DNA of 64,000 bases, from positions 62,001-126,000 of the forward strand of contig NZ_CAMFJS010000014.1 in assembly GCF_945956965.1 (NCBI RefSeq). The letters are read 5' to 3'. The DNA is from an uncultured Roseateles sp. Its GTDB lineage: Bacteria > Pseudomonadota > Gammaproteobacteria > Burkholderiales > Burkholderiaceae_C. Below, piece after piece: positions 18,857-32,707 of this stretch. Below the pieces are notes generated by a model. The model was not told the origin of the DNA and did no database searches. It saw only the letters and a list, made by a program, of their open reading frames with translations. Each line of letters begins with the position of its first letter. Positions within the stretch are counted from its first letter, which is position 1. Both the position numbers and the translations under genes were made by a program.

Positions 18857-19417
18857 GTGATCATCTCCCTCGTCGGCATGCCCGGCTGTGGTAAATCCAC
18901 TGTCGGGCGACAAATGGCACGCCAGCTTGGCGTGCCATTTGTCGATTCCGATACCGAAATCGAAGCCCGCTTGGGTGAGACGATTCGCGCCTTTTTTGAT
19001 CGCGAGGGCGAGGCGCCTTTTCGGGATATCGAGGGCGAGGTGATTGCCGCTTTGCTTGCTCGCACGGACGAGTTTGTTCTGGCGACGGGTGGTGGTGCGG
19101 TGCTGCGTGAAGCGAATCGCGATCTGCTGCACAAGCATTCCACCGTGCTTTATCTGCGCTCCACGCCGGAAGAGTTGTTTCGGCGCCTGCGCCATGACAC
19201 TCAGCGGCCACTGCTGCAGGTGCGCGACCCGCTGCAAAAACTGCGCGAGCTTTATGCAGCGCGCAACCCGCTTTACCGGCGCTGCGCTCACTTCGTGCTG
19301 GAGACGGGGCGACCCACCGTCAATGGCCTGGTTAATATGGCCTTGATGCAACTGGAGTTGGCGGGTGTTGTCGATCCTAGCCGGGTGGCGGCCACAGTCG
19401 GCGCCGAGCGCAGCTGA
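18857..19417 (+). CDS. aroK: Shikimate kinase AroK
   Basis: 186-residue enzyme that phosphorylates shikimate at the 3-hydroxyl with ATP in aromatic amino acid synthesis. The P-loop GMPGCGKST is at residues 8-16, the shikimate-binding [11 protein letters not shown] follows, then [14 protein letters not shown], the ATGGGAVLR glycine triplet and the lid with [15 protein letters not shown] 18857 is chosen because it places the first beta strand (VIISLVG) at the terminus; no ATG is available in that position. It starts 19 bases after the Ig-like lipoprotein and precedes aroB, the conserved order in proteobacteria. Confidence 0.95.
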   Translation: MIISLVGMPGCGKSTVGRQMARQLGVPFVDSDTEIEARLGETIRAFFDREGEAPFRDIEGEVIAALLARTDEFVLATGGGAVLREANRDLLHKHSTVLYLRSTPEELFRRLRHDTQRPLLQVRDPLQKLRELYAARNPLYRRCAHFVLETGRPTVNGLVNMALMQLELAGVVDPSRVAATVGAERS

Positions 19418-19509
19418 CTACTGCTCACTGCGGCAAGGCCTGGCCGAGCTTGGCGCAATCAGCCTGCGGCTCACTCAATGTGCCATCGTCAGCCCCGTAC
19501 ACTTGGGGC

Positions 19510-20631
19510 ATGACTGCCGCAACTTCTCCCGCAAGCCTCATCCTTTCCCCTGCGCAATGTGTTGGCATCCAACTGGCGCATGAGTCCTACGACATCTTGA
19601 TCGGCGCTGGCCTGTTGGCCAGCGAAAGCAGTTGGCAAGACTTGCCACGCGCGTCGACAGCCGTGATCGTCAGCAACGAGACGGTGGCCCCGCTCTTTCT
19701 GCCGCAGTTGGAGGCGCGTTTGCTGCGTCATTACGCGCGGGTAGAGAAAGTCGTTCTGCCCGATGGCGAGGCTTTCAAAACCTGGGACTCGCTGAATCAC
19801 ATTTTTGATTGCCTCTTGGCCAAGGCCTGTGACCGCAAGACCGTGCTGTTTGCCTTGGGAGGCGGCGTGATCGGCGATATGACTGGCTTTGCTGCGGCGG
19901 TCTATATGCGCGGCGTGCCTTTTGTGCAGGTGCCCACGACCTTGCTGGCGCAAGTGGATTCCTCGGTGGGTGGCAAGACGGCCATCAATCATCCGCTAGG
20001 CAAGAACATGATCGGTGCGTTCTACCAGCCGAAGCGCGTCATTGCCGACCTGGACAGCCTTGACAGCTTGCCTCAGCGCGAGCTTTCTGCCGGTCTGGCC
20101 GAGGTCATCAAGTACGGCCCCATCGCTGATGCGGCCTTCTTGCAATGGATTGAAGACAACATCGAGGCCTTGCTGGCACGCGACAAGGCGGCCCTGGCCT
20201 ATGCGGTGAAGCGCTGCTGCGAGATCAAGGCCTTGGTGGTGGGGCAGGACGAGCGCGAGCAGGGCTTGCGTGCGATTTTGAATTTCGGCCACACCTTTGG
20301 CCACGCCATCGAGACCGGCATGGGCTATGGCGCTTGGTTGCACGGTGAGGCGGTGGGCTGCGGCATGGTCATGGCTTCAGATCTGTCGGTGCGCTTGGGG
20401 CTGGCGCCCGCGGAATTCTTGCCGCGTATGCGCCGGCTAATTGAGCGCGCTGGCTTGCCTGTGGTGGCGCCGGACCTGGGTGTTGAGCGCTACCTCGATT
20501 TGATGCGGGTCGACAAAAAGGCCGAGGGCGGGGAAATCCGCTTCGTGTTGATTGAGGGCTTGGGCCAAGCGGTGATGCGCGCCGCACCGGATGCCTTGGT
20601 GGCTGAAGTCATTCGCAGCCATTGCGCCTGA
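19510..20631 (+). CDS. aroB: 3-dehydroquinate synthase AroB
   Basis: 373-residue NAD- and metal-dependent enzyme converting DAHP to 3-dehydroquinate. It has the NAD-binding [19 protein letters not shown] block, [20 protein letters not shown], the metal ligands in [15 protein letters not shown] and [11 protein letters not shown], and [12 protein letters not shown] 19510 (MTAATSPAS) is chosen as giving the expected length; a start 60 bases earlier is not supported. It lies 92 bases after aroK and is likely co-transcribed with it. Confidence 0.96.
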   Translation: MTAATSPASLILSPAQCVGIQLAHESYDILIGAGLLASESSWQDLPRASTAVIVSNETVAPLFLPQLEARLLRHYARVEKVVLPDGEAFKTWDSLNHIFDCLLAKACDRKTVLFALGGGVIGDMTGFAAAVYMRGVPFVQVPTTLLAQVDSSVGGKTAINHPLGKNMIGAFYQPKRVIADLDSLDSLPQRELSAGLAEVIKYGPIADAAFLQWIEDNIEALLARDKAALAYAVKRCCEIKALVVGQDEREQGLRAILNFGHTFGHAIETGMGYGAWLHGEAVGCGMVMASDLSVRLGLAPAEFLPRMRRLIERAGLPVVAPDLGVERYLDLMRVDKKAEGGEIRFVLIEGLGQAVMRAAPDALVAEVIRSHCA

Positions 20632-20769
20632 GTGTTCGTGGGCCTGGGCTTGGGTGGGCCGGCAAACTGGCCAAGCTATTTGCATGCGGGTGCATCGATC
20701 GCCTGCTCTGCGCTCGTAACGACGATTGATTGCCGAATTCTGTGATGGACTGATCAAGCAAGGACCAAC

Positions 20770-21894
20770 GTGCTCGCCAGATATGCCAGTGATGCCTCCC
20801 GCAGCCGCGGTCGCCGTTATGCCGAAGTGCCCGCGCCGACGCGCAGTGAGTTCCAGCGCGATCGTGATCGCATCATCCACTGCACTGCTTTCCGGCGCCT
20901 GGTCTACAAGACCCAGGTCTTTCTCAATCACGAAGGCGACCTGTTCAGAACCCGTTTGACGCACTCGCTTGAGGTGGCGCAGCTGGGCCGCTCGGTGGGC
21001 CGCAGCTTGGGTCTGGATGAGGACTTGATCGAAGCCATTGCGCTGGCCCATGACCTCGGCCATACGCCTTTTGGTCATGCCGGTCAGGATGTGCTGGATG
21101 AATGCATGCAGGCGCACGGTGGCTTTGAGCACAATCTGCAGTCCTTGCGCGTGGTGGACAAGCTGGAGCAGCGCTATCCGGCCTATGACGGGCTGAACCT
21201 CTGCTTCGAAACGCGTGAGGGCATCCTCAAGCATTGCTCTAAGCGCAATGCCTTGCAGTTGGAGGCGGGCGAGCCGGGCGGTGTGGCCGCGCGCTTTGTG
21301 CATGGCGGCCAGGCCAGCCTAGAAGCACAGCTCTGCAATCTGGCCGACGAAGTGGCCTACAACGCGCATGACATCGATGATGGCGTCCGCTCGGGACTCT
21401 TGACGCTGGAGCAATTGGAGGCGGTGCCCTTGGTGCAGCGCTTTATGGCCGAGGCCTTGGCTGCTTACCCTGGCCTGCAGGCCAAGCGGCTCTTGTTTGA
21501 AACGATTCGGCGCATGTTGTCGGCCCAGGTCTACGACCTGATCGATGCCACCGCTCAAGCGCTGGAGCAAGCGCAGCCGGCCGATGCCGATGCCGCACGC
21601 GCGGCCGGGCCCTTGGTGCGCTTCAGCCCTGAAATGCGGCAGGCCAGCACTCAGCTCAAGCGGTTTTTGTTCGCCGAACTCTATCGCCACCCCCAGGTGC
21701 AAGCGACGCGTTTGCGCGCTGAGGAAGTTTTGCGCGATCTGTTTCGGATCTATTCCTCTGACCCCCAGCAACTGCCAAGCGACTTTTCCGGCGCTGCCGA
21801 CGCGCCCCGCGCCTGCGCTGATTACATCGCCGGCATGACCGACCGCTTCGCCCTGCGCGAGCATCAGCGCTTGACTGGCAAAACCTTGTTCTGA
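20770..21894 (+). CDS. dgt: Deoxyguanosinetriphosphate triphosphohydrolase-like protein (HD superfamily)
   Basis: 374-residue HD-domain phosphohydrolase of the Dgt type, which cleaves dNTPs to nucleoside and triphosphate. The N-terminal RSEFQRDRDRIIHCTAFRRL and YKTQVF are family blocks. The metal site is H (RLTHSLEVAQ), HD (ALAHDLGHTPFGHAG) and a distal D (ADEVAYNAHDIDDG). GTG 20770 follows AAGGA (20759-20763) and gives the typical MLARYA start. It probably closes the aroKB operon. The RAYT element begins four bases after its stop. Confidence 0.93.
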   Translation: MLARYASDASRSRGRRYAEVPAPTRSEFQRDRDRIIHCTAFRRLVYKTQVFLNHEGDLFRTRLTHSLEVAQLGRSVGRSLGLDEDLIEAIALAHDLGHTPFGHAGQDVLDECMQAHGGFEHNLQSLRVVDKLEQRYPAYDGLNLCFETREGILKHCSKRNALQLEAGEPGGVAARFVHGGQASLEAQLCNLADEVAYNAHDIDDGVRSGLLTLEQLEAVPLVQRFMAEALAAYPGLQAKRLLFETIRRMLSAQVYDLIDATAQALEQAQPADADAARAAGPLVRFSPEMRQASTQLKRFLFAELYRHPQVQATRLRAEEVLRDLFRIYSSDPQQLPSDFSGAADAPRACADYIAGMTDRFALREHQRLTGKTLF

Positions 21895-21897
21895 AAG

Positions 21898-21921
21898 ATA
21901 ATTGGGGTCAGAGTCAATTAA
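21898..21921 (+). repeat. Left terminal repeat of the RAYT element, part of a REP-like hairpin
   Basis: The repeat core is GGGGTCAGAGTC. With the following bases up to 21935 it can fold as GGGGTCA pairing with TGACCCC around a perfect TCAATTAATTGA palindrome. The GAGGG ribosome site of the transposase lies inside this structure, so folding could limit its translation. Confidence 0.85.
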
Positions 21922-21935
21922 TTGAGGGTGACCCC

Positions 21936-22658
21936 ATGGCCCGAGCCCCCCGCCAAGTGCTTGCCGAGCAAGCGCACCACATCATTCAGCGCGGCAACAA
22001 TCGCCAAGCCATCGTTCACGCGGATGCGGATCGCCAGCACTTCGTGGATGTGTTGAGAGATTGCGCCGCCACCTACAAGGTGGCCATTCATGCCTATGCG
22101 CTGATGGACAACCACATCCACTTGCTGGCCACGCCGCAGGACGAGCAAGGCCTGAGCCGCATGATGCAAGCCCTTGGGCGGCGATATGTTGCTTGGTTCA
22201 ATGCCAAATACCACCGCACCGGCACCCTGTGGGAAGGGCGCTTCAGAGCGTCCTTGATCGAGAGCGACGCCTACTTCATGGCTTGCATGCGTTATATCGA
22301 ACTGAACCCGGTGCGCGCGGCCATGTGCGCGCATGCGGAGGAGTTCCCTTGGTCCAGCTGCGCCGCACACCTGGGAAAGCGGCCGGACCCACTGCTCAGC
22401 GATCACGCGCATTTCTGGTCTTTGGGCAACACGCCGTTTGAGCGGGAGCTGAACTATCGGGAATTCTTGGAGCAGGGTGTTTCGGATGAAGAGCGGCAGC
22501 GTTTGACCGATGCGGTGTTGAAAGGGCGGGCGCTCTGTTCGCCGGAGTTTCAGCAACAAATGGTTCGTCAAGGCGTTCTTCCCGCTCAGGCAAAGCCACG
22601 TGGGCGGCCGGTGGGCTCCGGAAAGTTGATAAGGAAAATTGACTCTGACCCCATTTAA
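21936..22658 (+). CDS. REP-associated tyrosine transposase (RAYT, Y1_Tnp / TnpA_REP family)
   Basis: 240-residue single-strand endonuclease of the IS200/IS605-like Y1 superfamily that mobilises REP sequences. It shows the N-terminal AHHIIQRGNNRQ strand, the HUH-type metal motif DNHIHLL, the tyrosine region (RYVAWFNAKYHRTGTLWEGRF), and the family block YFMACMRYIELNPVRA. ATG 21936 is preceded by GAGGG. The last residues (IDSDPI) are encoded by an internal copy of the repeat. It appears intact. Position is 41 bases after dgt and 116 before gltB. Confidence 0.93.
   Translation: MARAPRQVLAEQAHHIIQRGNNRQAIVHADADRQHFVDVLRDCAATYKVAIHAYALMDNHIHLLATPQDEQGLSRMMQALGRRYVAWFNAKYHRTGTLWEGRFRASLIESDAYFMACMRYIELNPVRAAMCAHAEEFPWSSCAAHLGKRPDPLLSDHAHFWSLGNTPFERELNYREFLEQGVSDEERQRLTDAVLKGRALCSPEFQQQMVRQGVLPAQAKPRGRPVGSGKLIRKIDSDPI
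22637..22652 (-). repeat. Internal copy of the RAYT repeat core
   Basis: AATTGACTCTGACCCC in the same orientation as the right terminal copy; it encodes the C-terminal residues of the transposase. Confidence 0.8.
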
Positions 22659-22683
22659 TTTGCTTTTGCCTGAGGTGAACTTG

Positions 22684-22708
22684 TTAATTCGACTCTGACC
22701 CCAATTAT
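22684..22708 (-). repeat. Right terminal repeat of the RAYT element
   Basis: Reverse complement of the left terminal repeat with a single extra C at 22690. It lies within the gltB upstream region. Confidence 0.85.
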
Positions 22709-22774
22709 TTGTGCTTGATGCAATTGCTGCGGCGCAGTAATCTTCGGGACGTTTTCGAAACCCCGGAGTGCGCC

Positions 22775-27529
<4,755 letters not shown>

Positions 27530-27559
27530 GCCTGAACCACAGATAGAGGAAGAAGCATC

Positions 27560-29035
27560 ATGGGAAAAGTCACCGGCTTCATGGAATACGAGCGACTGGA
27601 CGAGGGCTACGAGCCCGTGTCGGCGCGGGTCAAGAACTACAAGGAATTTGTCATCGGCCTCAACACCGATCAGGTCAAGCAGCAAAGTGCGCGATGCATG
27701 GACTGCGGCACGCCGTTTTGCAATAACGGCTGCCCGATCAACAACATCATTCCGGACTTCAATGACCTGGTGTACCGCGGCCGCCCGCAGGACTGGGCCA
27801 GCGCCATCACCGTGCTGCACAGCACCAACAACTTCCCCGAGTTCACCGGCCGCATCTGCCCCGCACCTTGCGAGGCGGCCTGCACCCTGAACGTGAATGA
27901 CGACGCGGTGGGCATCAAGTCCATCGAGCACGCCATCATCGACCGCGCTTGGGCCGAGGGCTGGGTCAAACCGCAGTTGCCCAAGGTCAAGACCGGCAAG
28001 ACGGTGGCCATCGTCGGCTCCGGCCCCGCAGGCCTGGCGGCAGCGCAGCAATTGGCGCGCGCTGGCCACAGCGTCACGGTGTTCGAGAAGAATGATCGCG
28101 TTGGTGGCTTGCTGCGCTACGGCATTCCTGACTTCAAGATGGAGAAGAGCCACATCGACCGCCGCGTTGCGCAGATGGAGGCCGAGGGCGTTGTCTTCAA
28201 ATGCGGCGTGATGGTGGGTGCTTTGCCGGCGGACTCCAAGATCACCAACTGGGCCAAGGAAAGCATCAGTCCCGATGAGCTGAAGGCGCAGTTCGACGCC
28301 GTGCTGCTCAGCGGCGGCAGCGAGAACTCGCGTGATTTGCCGGTGCCCGGCCGTGAGCTGAGTGGCATCCATTTCGCGATGGAGTTCCTGCCGCAGCAGA
28401 ACAAGGTCAATGCCGGCGACAAACTCAAGGGCCAGATCCGCGCCGATGGCAAGCATGTCATCGTCATCGGCGGTGGCGACACCGGCAGCGACTGCGTGGG
28501 CACCAGCAACCGCCACGGCGCCAAGAGCGTGACCCAATTCGAGGTCATGCCCCAGCCGCCGGCCGTGGAAGACCGGCCGCTGACCTGGCCCTATTGGCCG
28601 CTCAAGCTGCGCACCAGCAGTAGCCACGACGAAGGTTGTGAGCGTGAGTTCGCCATCTCCACCAAGGAGTTCTTGGGCGAGAAGGGCAAGCTCACCGGCG
28701 TCAAAACCGTGCGGGTGGAGTGGCAGGCCGGCAAGATGGTGGAAGTGCCTGGCTCTGAGCAAGTGCTCAAGGCTGACCTGGTGTTTTTGGCCATGGGCTT
28801 TGTCTCCCCTGTGGCCACCGTGTTGGATGCCTTCGGCGTCAGCAAAGATGCACGCGGCAATGCCAAGGCCACGGCCGATCTGATTGGCGGCTACCAAACC
28901 AATGTGCCCAAGGTTTTTGCCGCCGGTGATGTGCGTCGCGGCCAGTCCCTGGTCGTTTGGGCCATCCGCGAGGGCCGCCAAGCCGCGCGGGCCGTGGATG
29001 AGTTCCTGATGGGCGTGAGCGACCTGCCGCGCTAA
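27560..29035 (+). CDS. gltD: Glutamate synthase (NADPH) small subunit
   Basis: 491-residue beta subunit that passes electrons from NADPH through FAD and Fe-S clusters to GltB. The N-terminal cysteines ([14 protein letters not shown] near 46-59 and CPAPCEAAC near 100) hold 4Fe-4S clusters. FAD binding is at [15 protein letters not shown] near 150 and NADPH binding at [21 protein letters not shown] and [12 protein letters not shown] are family blocks. It starts 30 bases after gltB with an AGAGGAAG ribosome site and ends in a strong terminator. Confidence 0.97.
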   Translation: MGKVTGFMEYERLDEGYEPVSARVKNYKEFVIGLNTDQVKQQSARCMDCGTPFCNNGCPINNIIPDFNDLVYRGRPQDWASAITVLHSTNNFPEFTGRICPAPCEAACTLNVNDDAVGIKSIEHAIIDRAWAEGWVKPQLPKVKTGKTVAIVGSGPAGLAAAQQLARAGHSVTVFEKNDRVGGLLRYGIPDFKMEKSHIDRRVAQMEAEGVVFKCGVMVGALPADSKITNWAKESISPDELKAQFDAVLLSGGSENSRDLPVPGRELSGIHFAMEFLPQQNKVNAGDKLKGQIRADGKHVIVIGGGDTGSDCVGTSNRHGAKSVTQFEVMPQPPAVEDRPLTWPYWPLKLRTSSSHDEGCEREFAISTKEFLGEKGKLTGVKTVRVEWQAGKMVEVPGSEQVLKADLVFLAMGFVSPVATVLDAFGVSKDARGNAKATADLIGGYQTNVPKVFAAGDVRRGQSLVVWAIREGRQAARAVDEFLMGVSDLPR

Positions 29036-29060
29036 GCCGATCAGCCGTACATCCTTTCGG

Positions 29061-29086
29061 AAAAGCCACCCTCGGGTGGCTTTTTT
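29061..29086 (+). terminator. Intrinsic terminator after gltBD
   Basis: AAAAGCCACC pairs with GGTGGCTTTT around a CTCG loop, followed by six T residues. Its stem closely resembles the porin terminator at 1431-1458. Confidence 0.93.
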
Positions 29087-29370
29087 AATGCCTTTGCACG
29101 GCCGCTTTGTTGGCAGGATGATGTGGGGCTGTGGCGTTCGGCGCTCCCGTGCATGAGGGATTGACCGTTTGTCGCGCTTGCCCCCGCGCCCGTCGGGCCT
29201 AGGGCCTGAGATGTGCAATTTCGCACAGCCCAAGAAGGCAATGCTGCCGACAATCGCCCCAAAGGCAAGACTGGGTTCATGGTCCCGAGCCGTTCAAGGG
29301 TTCCCCTTTGAAACACGTTGAGCCCGTCGTCGCAATAGCCGCAAACACAACAAAACATCAGGTGAGCAGA
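29087..29370. other. 284-base intergenic region ahead of the pilin operon
   Basis: No gene was recognised. It contains an inverted repeat TGTGC / GCACA at 29212-29227 around AATTTC. It must hold the promoter of the pilin operon, but neither a good sigma-70 nor a clear sigma-54 (GG-N10-GC) site could be settled by eye. Confidence 0.4.
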
Positions 29371-29850
29371 ATGTTGATGAGCAACACAAAGCAGGCAAGT
29401 TCGGTCCTCAAGCAGCGCGGCTTCACGCTGATCGAGATGATGATCGTGGTGGGCATTGTGGGCATCCTGGCTGCCGTCGCACTGCCGCAGTACAAGGACT
29501 ATGTCCGGCGCGGCAATTTGCCGGAGTCCTTTTCCCAGTTGGCTGACTACCGGGTGAAGCTGGAGCAGTACTACCAAGACAACCGCAACTACGGCGGCGG
29601 TGCTTGCGCGGATGCGGCCGGCGGCCCAACCTGGAGCAACTTCACGCCCGCAGGGGCCAAGAACTTTTCGTATACCTGCAGTGTCACTGGCGCAGGACAG
29701 GGCTTCACGGTTACGGCAACCGGCAAAACCGGCACCGCGGCAGAAGGTCATGCTTACACCATCACGCACACCAATGCGCAGGGAACCACTTCTTTCAAGG
29801 GGGCTGCGGTCACCAAAGCTTGCTGGCTCTCACGCGGCAACGAGTGCTGA
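29371..29850 (+). CDS. pilE: Type IV pilin, PilE-like
   Basis: 159-residue prepilin. A short leader ends in Gly17 and the cleavage site is KQRG|FTLIEMMIVVGIVGILA, with the conserved Glu at mature position 5 for assembly. The C-terminal domain has two pairs of cysteines (ACADAAGG / YTCSV and KACWLSRGNEC), the latter forming the D-loop disulfide. ATG 29371 follows AGGTGAG; ATG 29377 is an alternative. It heads the minor pilin operon, so it may be a PilE-type minor pilin rather than the main fibre subunit. Confidence 0.92.
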   Translation: MLMSNTKQASSVLKQRGFTLIEMMIVVGIVGILAAVALPQYKDYVRRGNLPESFSQLADYRVKLEQYYQDNRNYGGGACADAAGGPTWSNFTPAGAKNFSYTCSVTGAGQGFTVTATGKTGTAAEGHAYTITHTNAQGTTSFKGAAVTKACWLSRGNEC

Positions 29851-29851
29851 T

Positions 29852-30454
29852 ATGCGTGCCCAGCACTCCCGCGGTGTGACCCTGGTCGAGCTGATCGTCA
29901 CGCTGGCCATTCTGTCCCTGCTTTTGATGGTTGCTGCACCGAATGTGAGTGCCTGGGTGCGCAATACCCAGATCCGCAACGTCGCCACCTCCATCTTGAC
30001 CGGGGTACAGCGCGCGCGGGCCGAAGCGATCCGCCGCAATGCGCCCATGCGCTTTTCCTTGGTAAGCCTGAGCGACTCGTCGGTGATGGACGGGTCCTGC
30101 AAATTGTCGGAAGCCGGCGTGGCCTGGGTGGTGAGTCAGGACAATCCTGCCGGGCTTTGCGGTGTCGCCGTGTCAGAAACCACGGCGCCCCGCATCGTGG
30201 ACAAACATGCCAGTGGCAGCGGGGGCAAGTGGGTCACGGTGAACGGTAATCAAGTGGACGGCAAGGATGCCCATACCCTCATTTTCAACGGCTTCGGGCG
30301 CTCAGCCGGGCCAGAGCCCATCAGTTGGATCGACATTGATAACGACACGCCCGGCCCCGACTACCGGGCGCTGCGCATCGTGATTGGCGCTGGCGGTACG
30401 GTGCGCATGTGCGAGCCCGGCGTCACCAACGCCTCCGACCCCCGCAAATGCTGA
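29852..30454 (+). CDS. fimT: Minor pseudopilin FimT/FimU (GspH family)
   Basis: 200-residue minor pilin. The prepilin site is QHSRG|VTLVELIVTLAILSLLL, leader of eight residues, Glu5 present. The helix continues into VSAWVRNTQIRNVATSI with the RAEAIRRN segment that defines GspH/FimT. The C-terminal globular domain is typical. ATG 29852 starts one base after the pilE stop. FimT-type pilins have been linked to DNA binding during natural transformation in other bacteria; that role here is only possible. Confidence 0.9.
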   Translation: MRAQHSRGVTLVELIVTLAILSLLLMVAAPNVSAWVRNTQIRNVATSILTGVQRARAEAIRRNAPMRFSLVSLSDSSVMDGSCKLSEAGVAWVVSQDNPAGLCGVAVSETTAPRIVDKHASGSGGKWVTVNGNQVDGKDAHTLIFNGFGRSAGPEPISWIDIDNDTPGPDYRALRIVIGAGGTVRMCEPGVTNASDPRKC

Positions 30455-30483
30455 GCCTGATGCGGGCCCGACAGGAGAACACT

Positions 30484-30891
30484 GTGAACTTGCTCAAGTC
30501 CAAAGCGCGCCGCTCGATGCATGGTTTTGCCATGTTCGAAGCTTTGATTGCCTTGCTGATCTGCTCGCTGGGCGTGCTGGGTGTGGTGGGCTTGCAGGCC
30601 TCCATGACGCGGGCGCAATCCTCCGCCATTTACCGCGCCGAGGCCTCGTTTTTGGCGCAGGCATTGATTGGTGAAATGTGGTCTGACGTGAGCAATCTCA
30701 GCCAATACGACAGCACCAATTGCCAGGCGGCCTGCAAGGCCTGGCAGGGCCGGGTGGCTGCCCGCCTGCCAGGCGGCAACTCAACGGTAACGGTCACTGC
30801 CGCAGGCGGCGTGACGATCGTGATTCGCTGGACCCCGCCAGGCGATTCGAGCAATCGTTATACAACGTCCACCTCCATCAGGCCGAGGTAA
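30484..30891 (+). CDS. pilV: Minor pilin PilV
   Basis: 135-residue minor pilin (GspI-like). Prepilin site SMHG|FAMFEALIALLICSLGVL with Glu at mature position 5. The helix runs into QASMTRAQSSAIYRAEASFLAQAL, the usual PilV signature. GTG 30484 is favoured because AGGAG (30473-30477) lies at ideal spacing; ATG codons further up lack a site. It is short compared with typical PilV but ends in a normal beta domain. It lies between fimT and pilW in the conserved order. Confidence 0.88.
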   Translation: MNLLKSKARRSMHGFAMFEALIALLICSLGVLGVVGLQASMTRAQSSAIYRAEASFLAQALIGEMWSDVSNLSQYDSTNCQAACKAWQGRVAARLPGGNSTVTVTAAGGVTIVIRWTPPGDSSNRYTTSTSIRPR

Positions 30892-30895
30892 GCCC

Positions 30896-32014
30896 GTGAA
30901 GCAATTATTGAAGCAGCAATCGGTCGGATCGCCCCGCGCCGCCAGCGCGGCCGCGATGCGGGGCGTGTCATTGATCGAACTGATGATTGGCATGGTGCTG
31001 GGCCTCGTCGTCGTGCTGGTGGTGACTCAGGTCTTGTCCTTTTCTGAGGGGCAGCGGCGCACCACAACCGGCGGCGCCGATGCTCAGGTCAACGGAGCCC
31101 TGGCGATCTACAGCTTGCAGCGCGAGATCCAGATGGCCGGCTATGGCTTGACCACCGACCCCAATGCATTGGGCTGTGATGTGCATGCCACCCACGCCAC
31201 CGCAGGCAATTTCGTTTGGAACCTGGCCCCGGTGGTCATCACGGACGGCGCCAACGGCGCGCCCGATACGGTGGCCGTGATGTCTGCCTCGCGCAGCTTC
31301 TCCGTCCCCATGACCATGACGGTGGACCGCGACCTTGCCGGCGATAAGTTCGTGGTGAACTCCGCGCTTGGCGTGGAACCCGGTGATTTGCTGATTGCCG
31401 TGCCCTCCGCCTATGTGAATGCCAATAACTGGTGCAGTGCTTTCGCGGTGGATGGCGTGATCAACACCAATCAGCTGATGAGCAATGGCGCGAGCGGTTG
31501 GAACCAAGCACTCGCGGCGGTCTTGCCCGGCGCTGGGTATCCGGCAGGCACGCGCTTGCTCAATACCGGCGCCCTGGTGAATCGAAGCTTCTCGGTCAGT
31601 GCGGCCTTGAGTCTTCAGCAGCGCACCGTCAGCAGTACCTCCGGCGCGGCGACAGTGGAGGAGTTGTTTCCGCAAATCGTGAATCTGCAGGCCATGTATG
31701 GCAAAGACACCAATGCCGATGGCGTTGTTGACACTTACGACAACGTCACGCCAACGACCAATGCCGGCTGGCGCCAGGTACTGACCATTCGCATGGCCTT
31801 GGTGGCGCGCAGTGCCACTTTTCAAAAGGAAGAGGTCACGCAAACGCAGCCCCAGTGGGATGTGGGCGGAGCTGTGCCGGTTGCAGGCGCTGCGGCCTGT
31901 GGCGCCAGTCGCTGCATCACGCTCAAGGTCGACGGCCTGGAGGATTGGAAGCATTACCGCTACTCCGTCTACGCCGTGGTGATTCCACTGCGCAATATGT
32001 TGTGGGGGAGCTGA
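30896..32014 (+). CDS. pilW: Minor pilin PilW
   Basis: 372-residue minor pilin (GspJ-like). The leader is long (23 residues) and ends in AMRG|VSLIELMIGMVLGLVVVLVV, with Glu5. The following SLQREIQMAGYG is characteristic. A calcium-loop-like DTNADGVVD is encoded at 31706-31732. The C-terminus contains two cysteines in ACGASRCITLKVDGLEDWKH. GTG 30896 is placed four bases after the pilV stop. PilW is part of the tip complex that primes pilus assembly with PilX and PilY1. Confidence 0.9.
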   Translation: MKQLLKQQSVGSPRAASAAAMRGVSLIELMIGMVLGLVVVLVVTQVLSFSEGQRRTTTGGADAQVNGALAIYSLQREIQMAGYGLTTDPNALGCDVHATHATAGNFVWNLAPVVITDGANGAPDTVAVMSASRSFSVPMTMTVDRDLAGDKFVVNSALGVEPGDLLIAVPSAYVNANNWCSAFAVDGVINTNQLMSNGASGWNQALAAVLPGAGYPAGTRLLNTGALVNRSFSVSAALSLQQRTVSSTSGAATVEELFPQIVNLQAMYGKDTNADGVVDTYDNVTPTTNAGWRQVLTIRMALVARSATFQKEEVTQTQPQWDVGGAVPVAGAAACGASRCITLKVDGLEDWKHYRYSVYAVVIPLRNMLWGS

Positions 32015-32015
32015 A

Positions 32016-32678
32016 ATGACGATTCGCGCAAAAACATTCAACGCCGCGCGGCAGCAGCGCGGCCTGTCCCTGCTGTTCGCCATGATGGCCTTGGTGGTCA
32101 TCTCCTTGGCCGCAGTTGCCCTGGTGCGCTCCGTGGACACGGGCTCTTTGGTGATTGGCAATCTGGGCTTCAAGCAAGATGCCACCGTGGCCGCAGGTGA
32201 TGCGGCCGAGCAGGCCATCACTTGGATCAATGCCAATGCTGGCGCCACGCTTCAGAACGATGTGGTCGCCCAAGGTTATTACGCTGCCAGCCGCAGCAGC
32301 TTGGATGTGACTGGCCAAGGTTCCAGCCTGGCGACGCGCGCCGTGGTGGATTGGGATGGCAACGGCTGCGCGACTTATGGCGCCGGCACCTGGGGAATAT
32401 GTGTCCAGGCCTCGCCAGAAATCTCGCTCAATGGCGGTAGCAATCGAGCCCGTTTCGTCATCACCCGCTTGTGCTCTGCTGTCGGTGCCCCTGCCGCAGT
32501 TGATTGCGCCGCGCCCTTGGGCTCGGCCTTGACCAGTGGCGGCAATATGGGCGAAGTCAATTACAAGGCCCGCAACCTTTCGGTGCCGGTTGCCAATCTC
32601 CAGTATTACCGTATTGTTGTGCGAGTGCAGGGGCCGCGCGGTACGGTCGCATTTACCGAAACCATAGTCCAGCGTTGA
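32016..32678 (+). CDS. pilX: Minor pilin PilX
   Basis: 220-residue minor pilin (GspK-like). Cleavage site RQQRG|LSLLFAMMALVVISLAAVAL; the mature chain lacks Glu5 (Phe instead), the known exception that marks the tip subunit of this family. The segment LVIGNLGFKQDATVAAGDAAEQAITW is a PilX signature. ATG 32016 begins just after the pilW stop. It probably forms the PilV-PilW-PilX-PilY1 tip complex. Confidence 0.88.
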   Translation: MTIRAKTFNAARQQRGLSLLFAMMALVVISLAAVALVRSVDTGSLVIGNLGFKQDATVAAGDAAEQAITWINANAGATLQNDVVAQGYYAASRSSLDVTGQGSSLATRAVVDWDGNGCATYGAGTWGICVQASPEISLNGGSNRARFVITRLCSAVGAPAAVDCAAPLGSALTSGGNMGEVNYKARNLSVPVANLQYYRIVVRVQGPRGTVAFTETIVQR

Positions 32679-32707
32679 TTCACGGCGTCGATTCTCGGGA
32701 GAAAAGC

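Larger units (their letters stand above)
21898..22708 (+). mobile_element. RAYT element bounded by near-perfect inverted repeats
   Basis: An 811-bp unit between dgt and gltB made of one transposase gene and its repeats. The left end (21898-21921) and right end (22684-22708) are reverse complements except for one inserted C at the right. A further copy of the core GACTCTGACCCC lies at 22641-22652. No obvious target-site duplication flanks the unit, as usual for RAYT/REP systems, which are not classical insertion sequences. The right end lies only 66 bases before the gltB start. Confidence 0.85.

Noticed and set aside
21756-21765. CTCTGACCCC within dgt, identical to part of the RAYT repeat core
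   Set aside because: Only ten bases, inside a conserved coding region; most likely chance.
29087-29370. Sigma-54 promoter for the pilin operon
   Set aside because: No stretch with a convincing GG-N10-GC core and flanks was found by eye.
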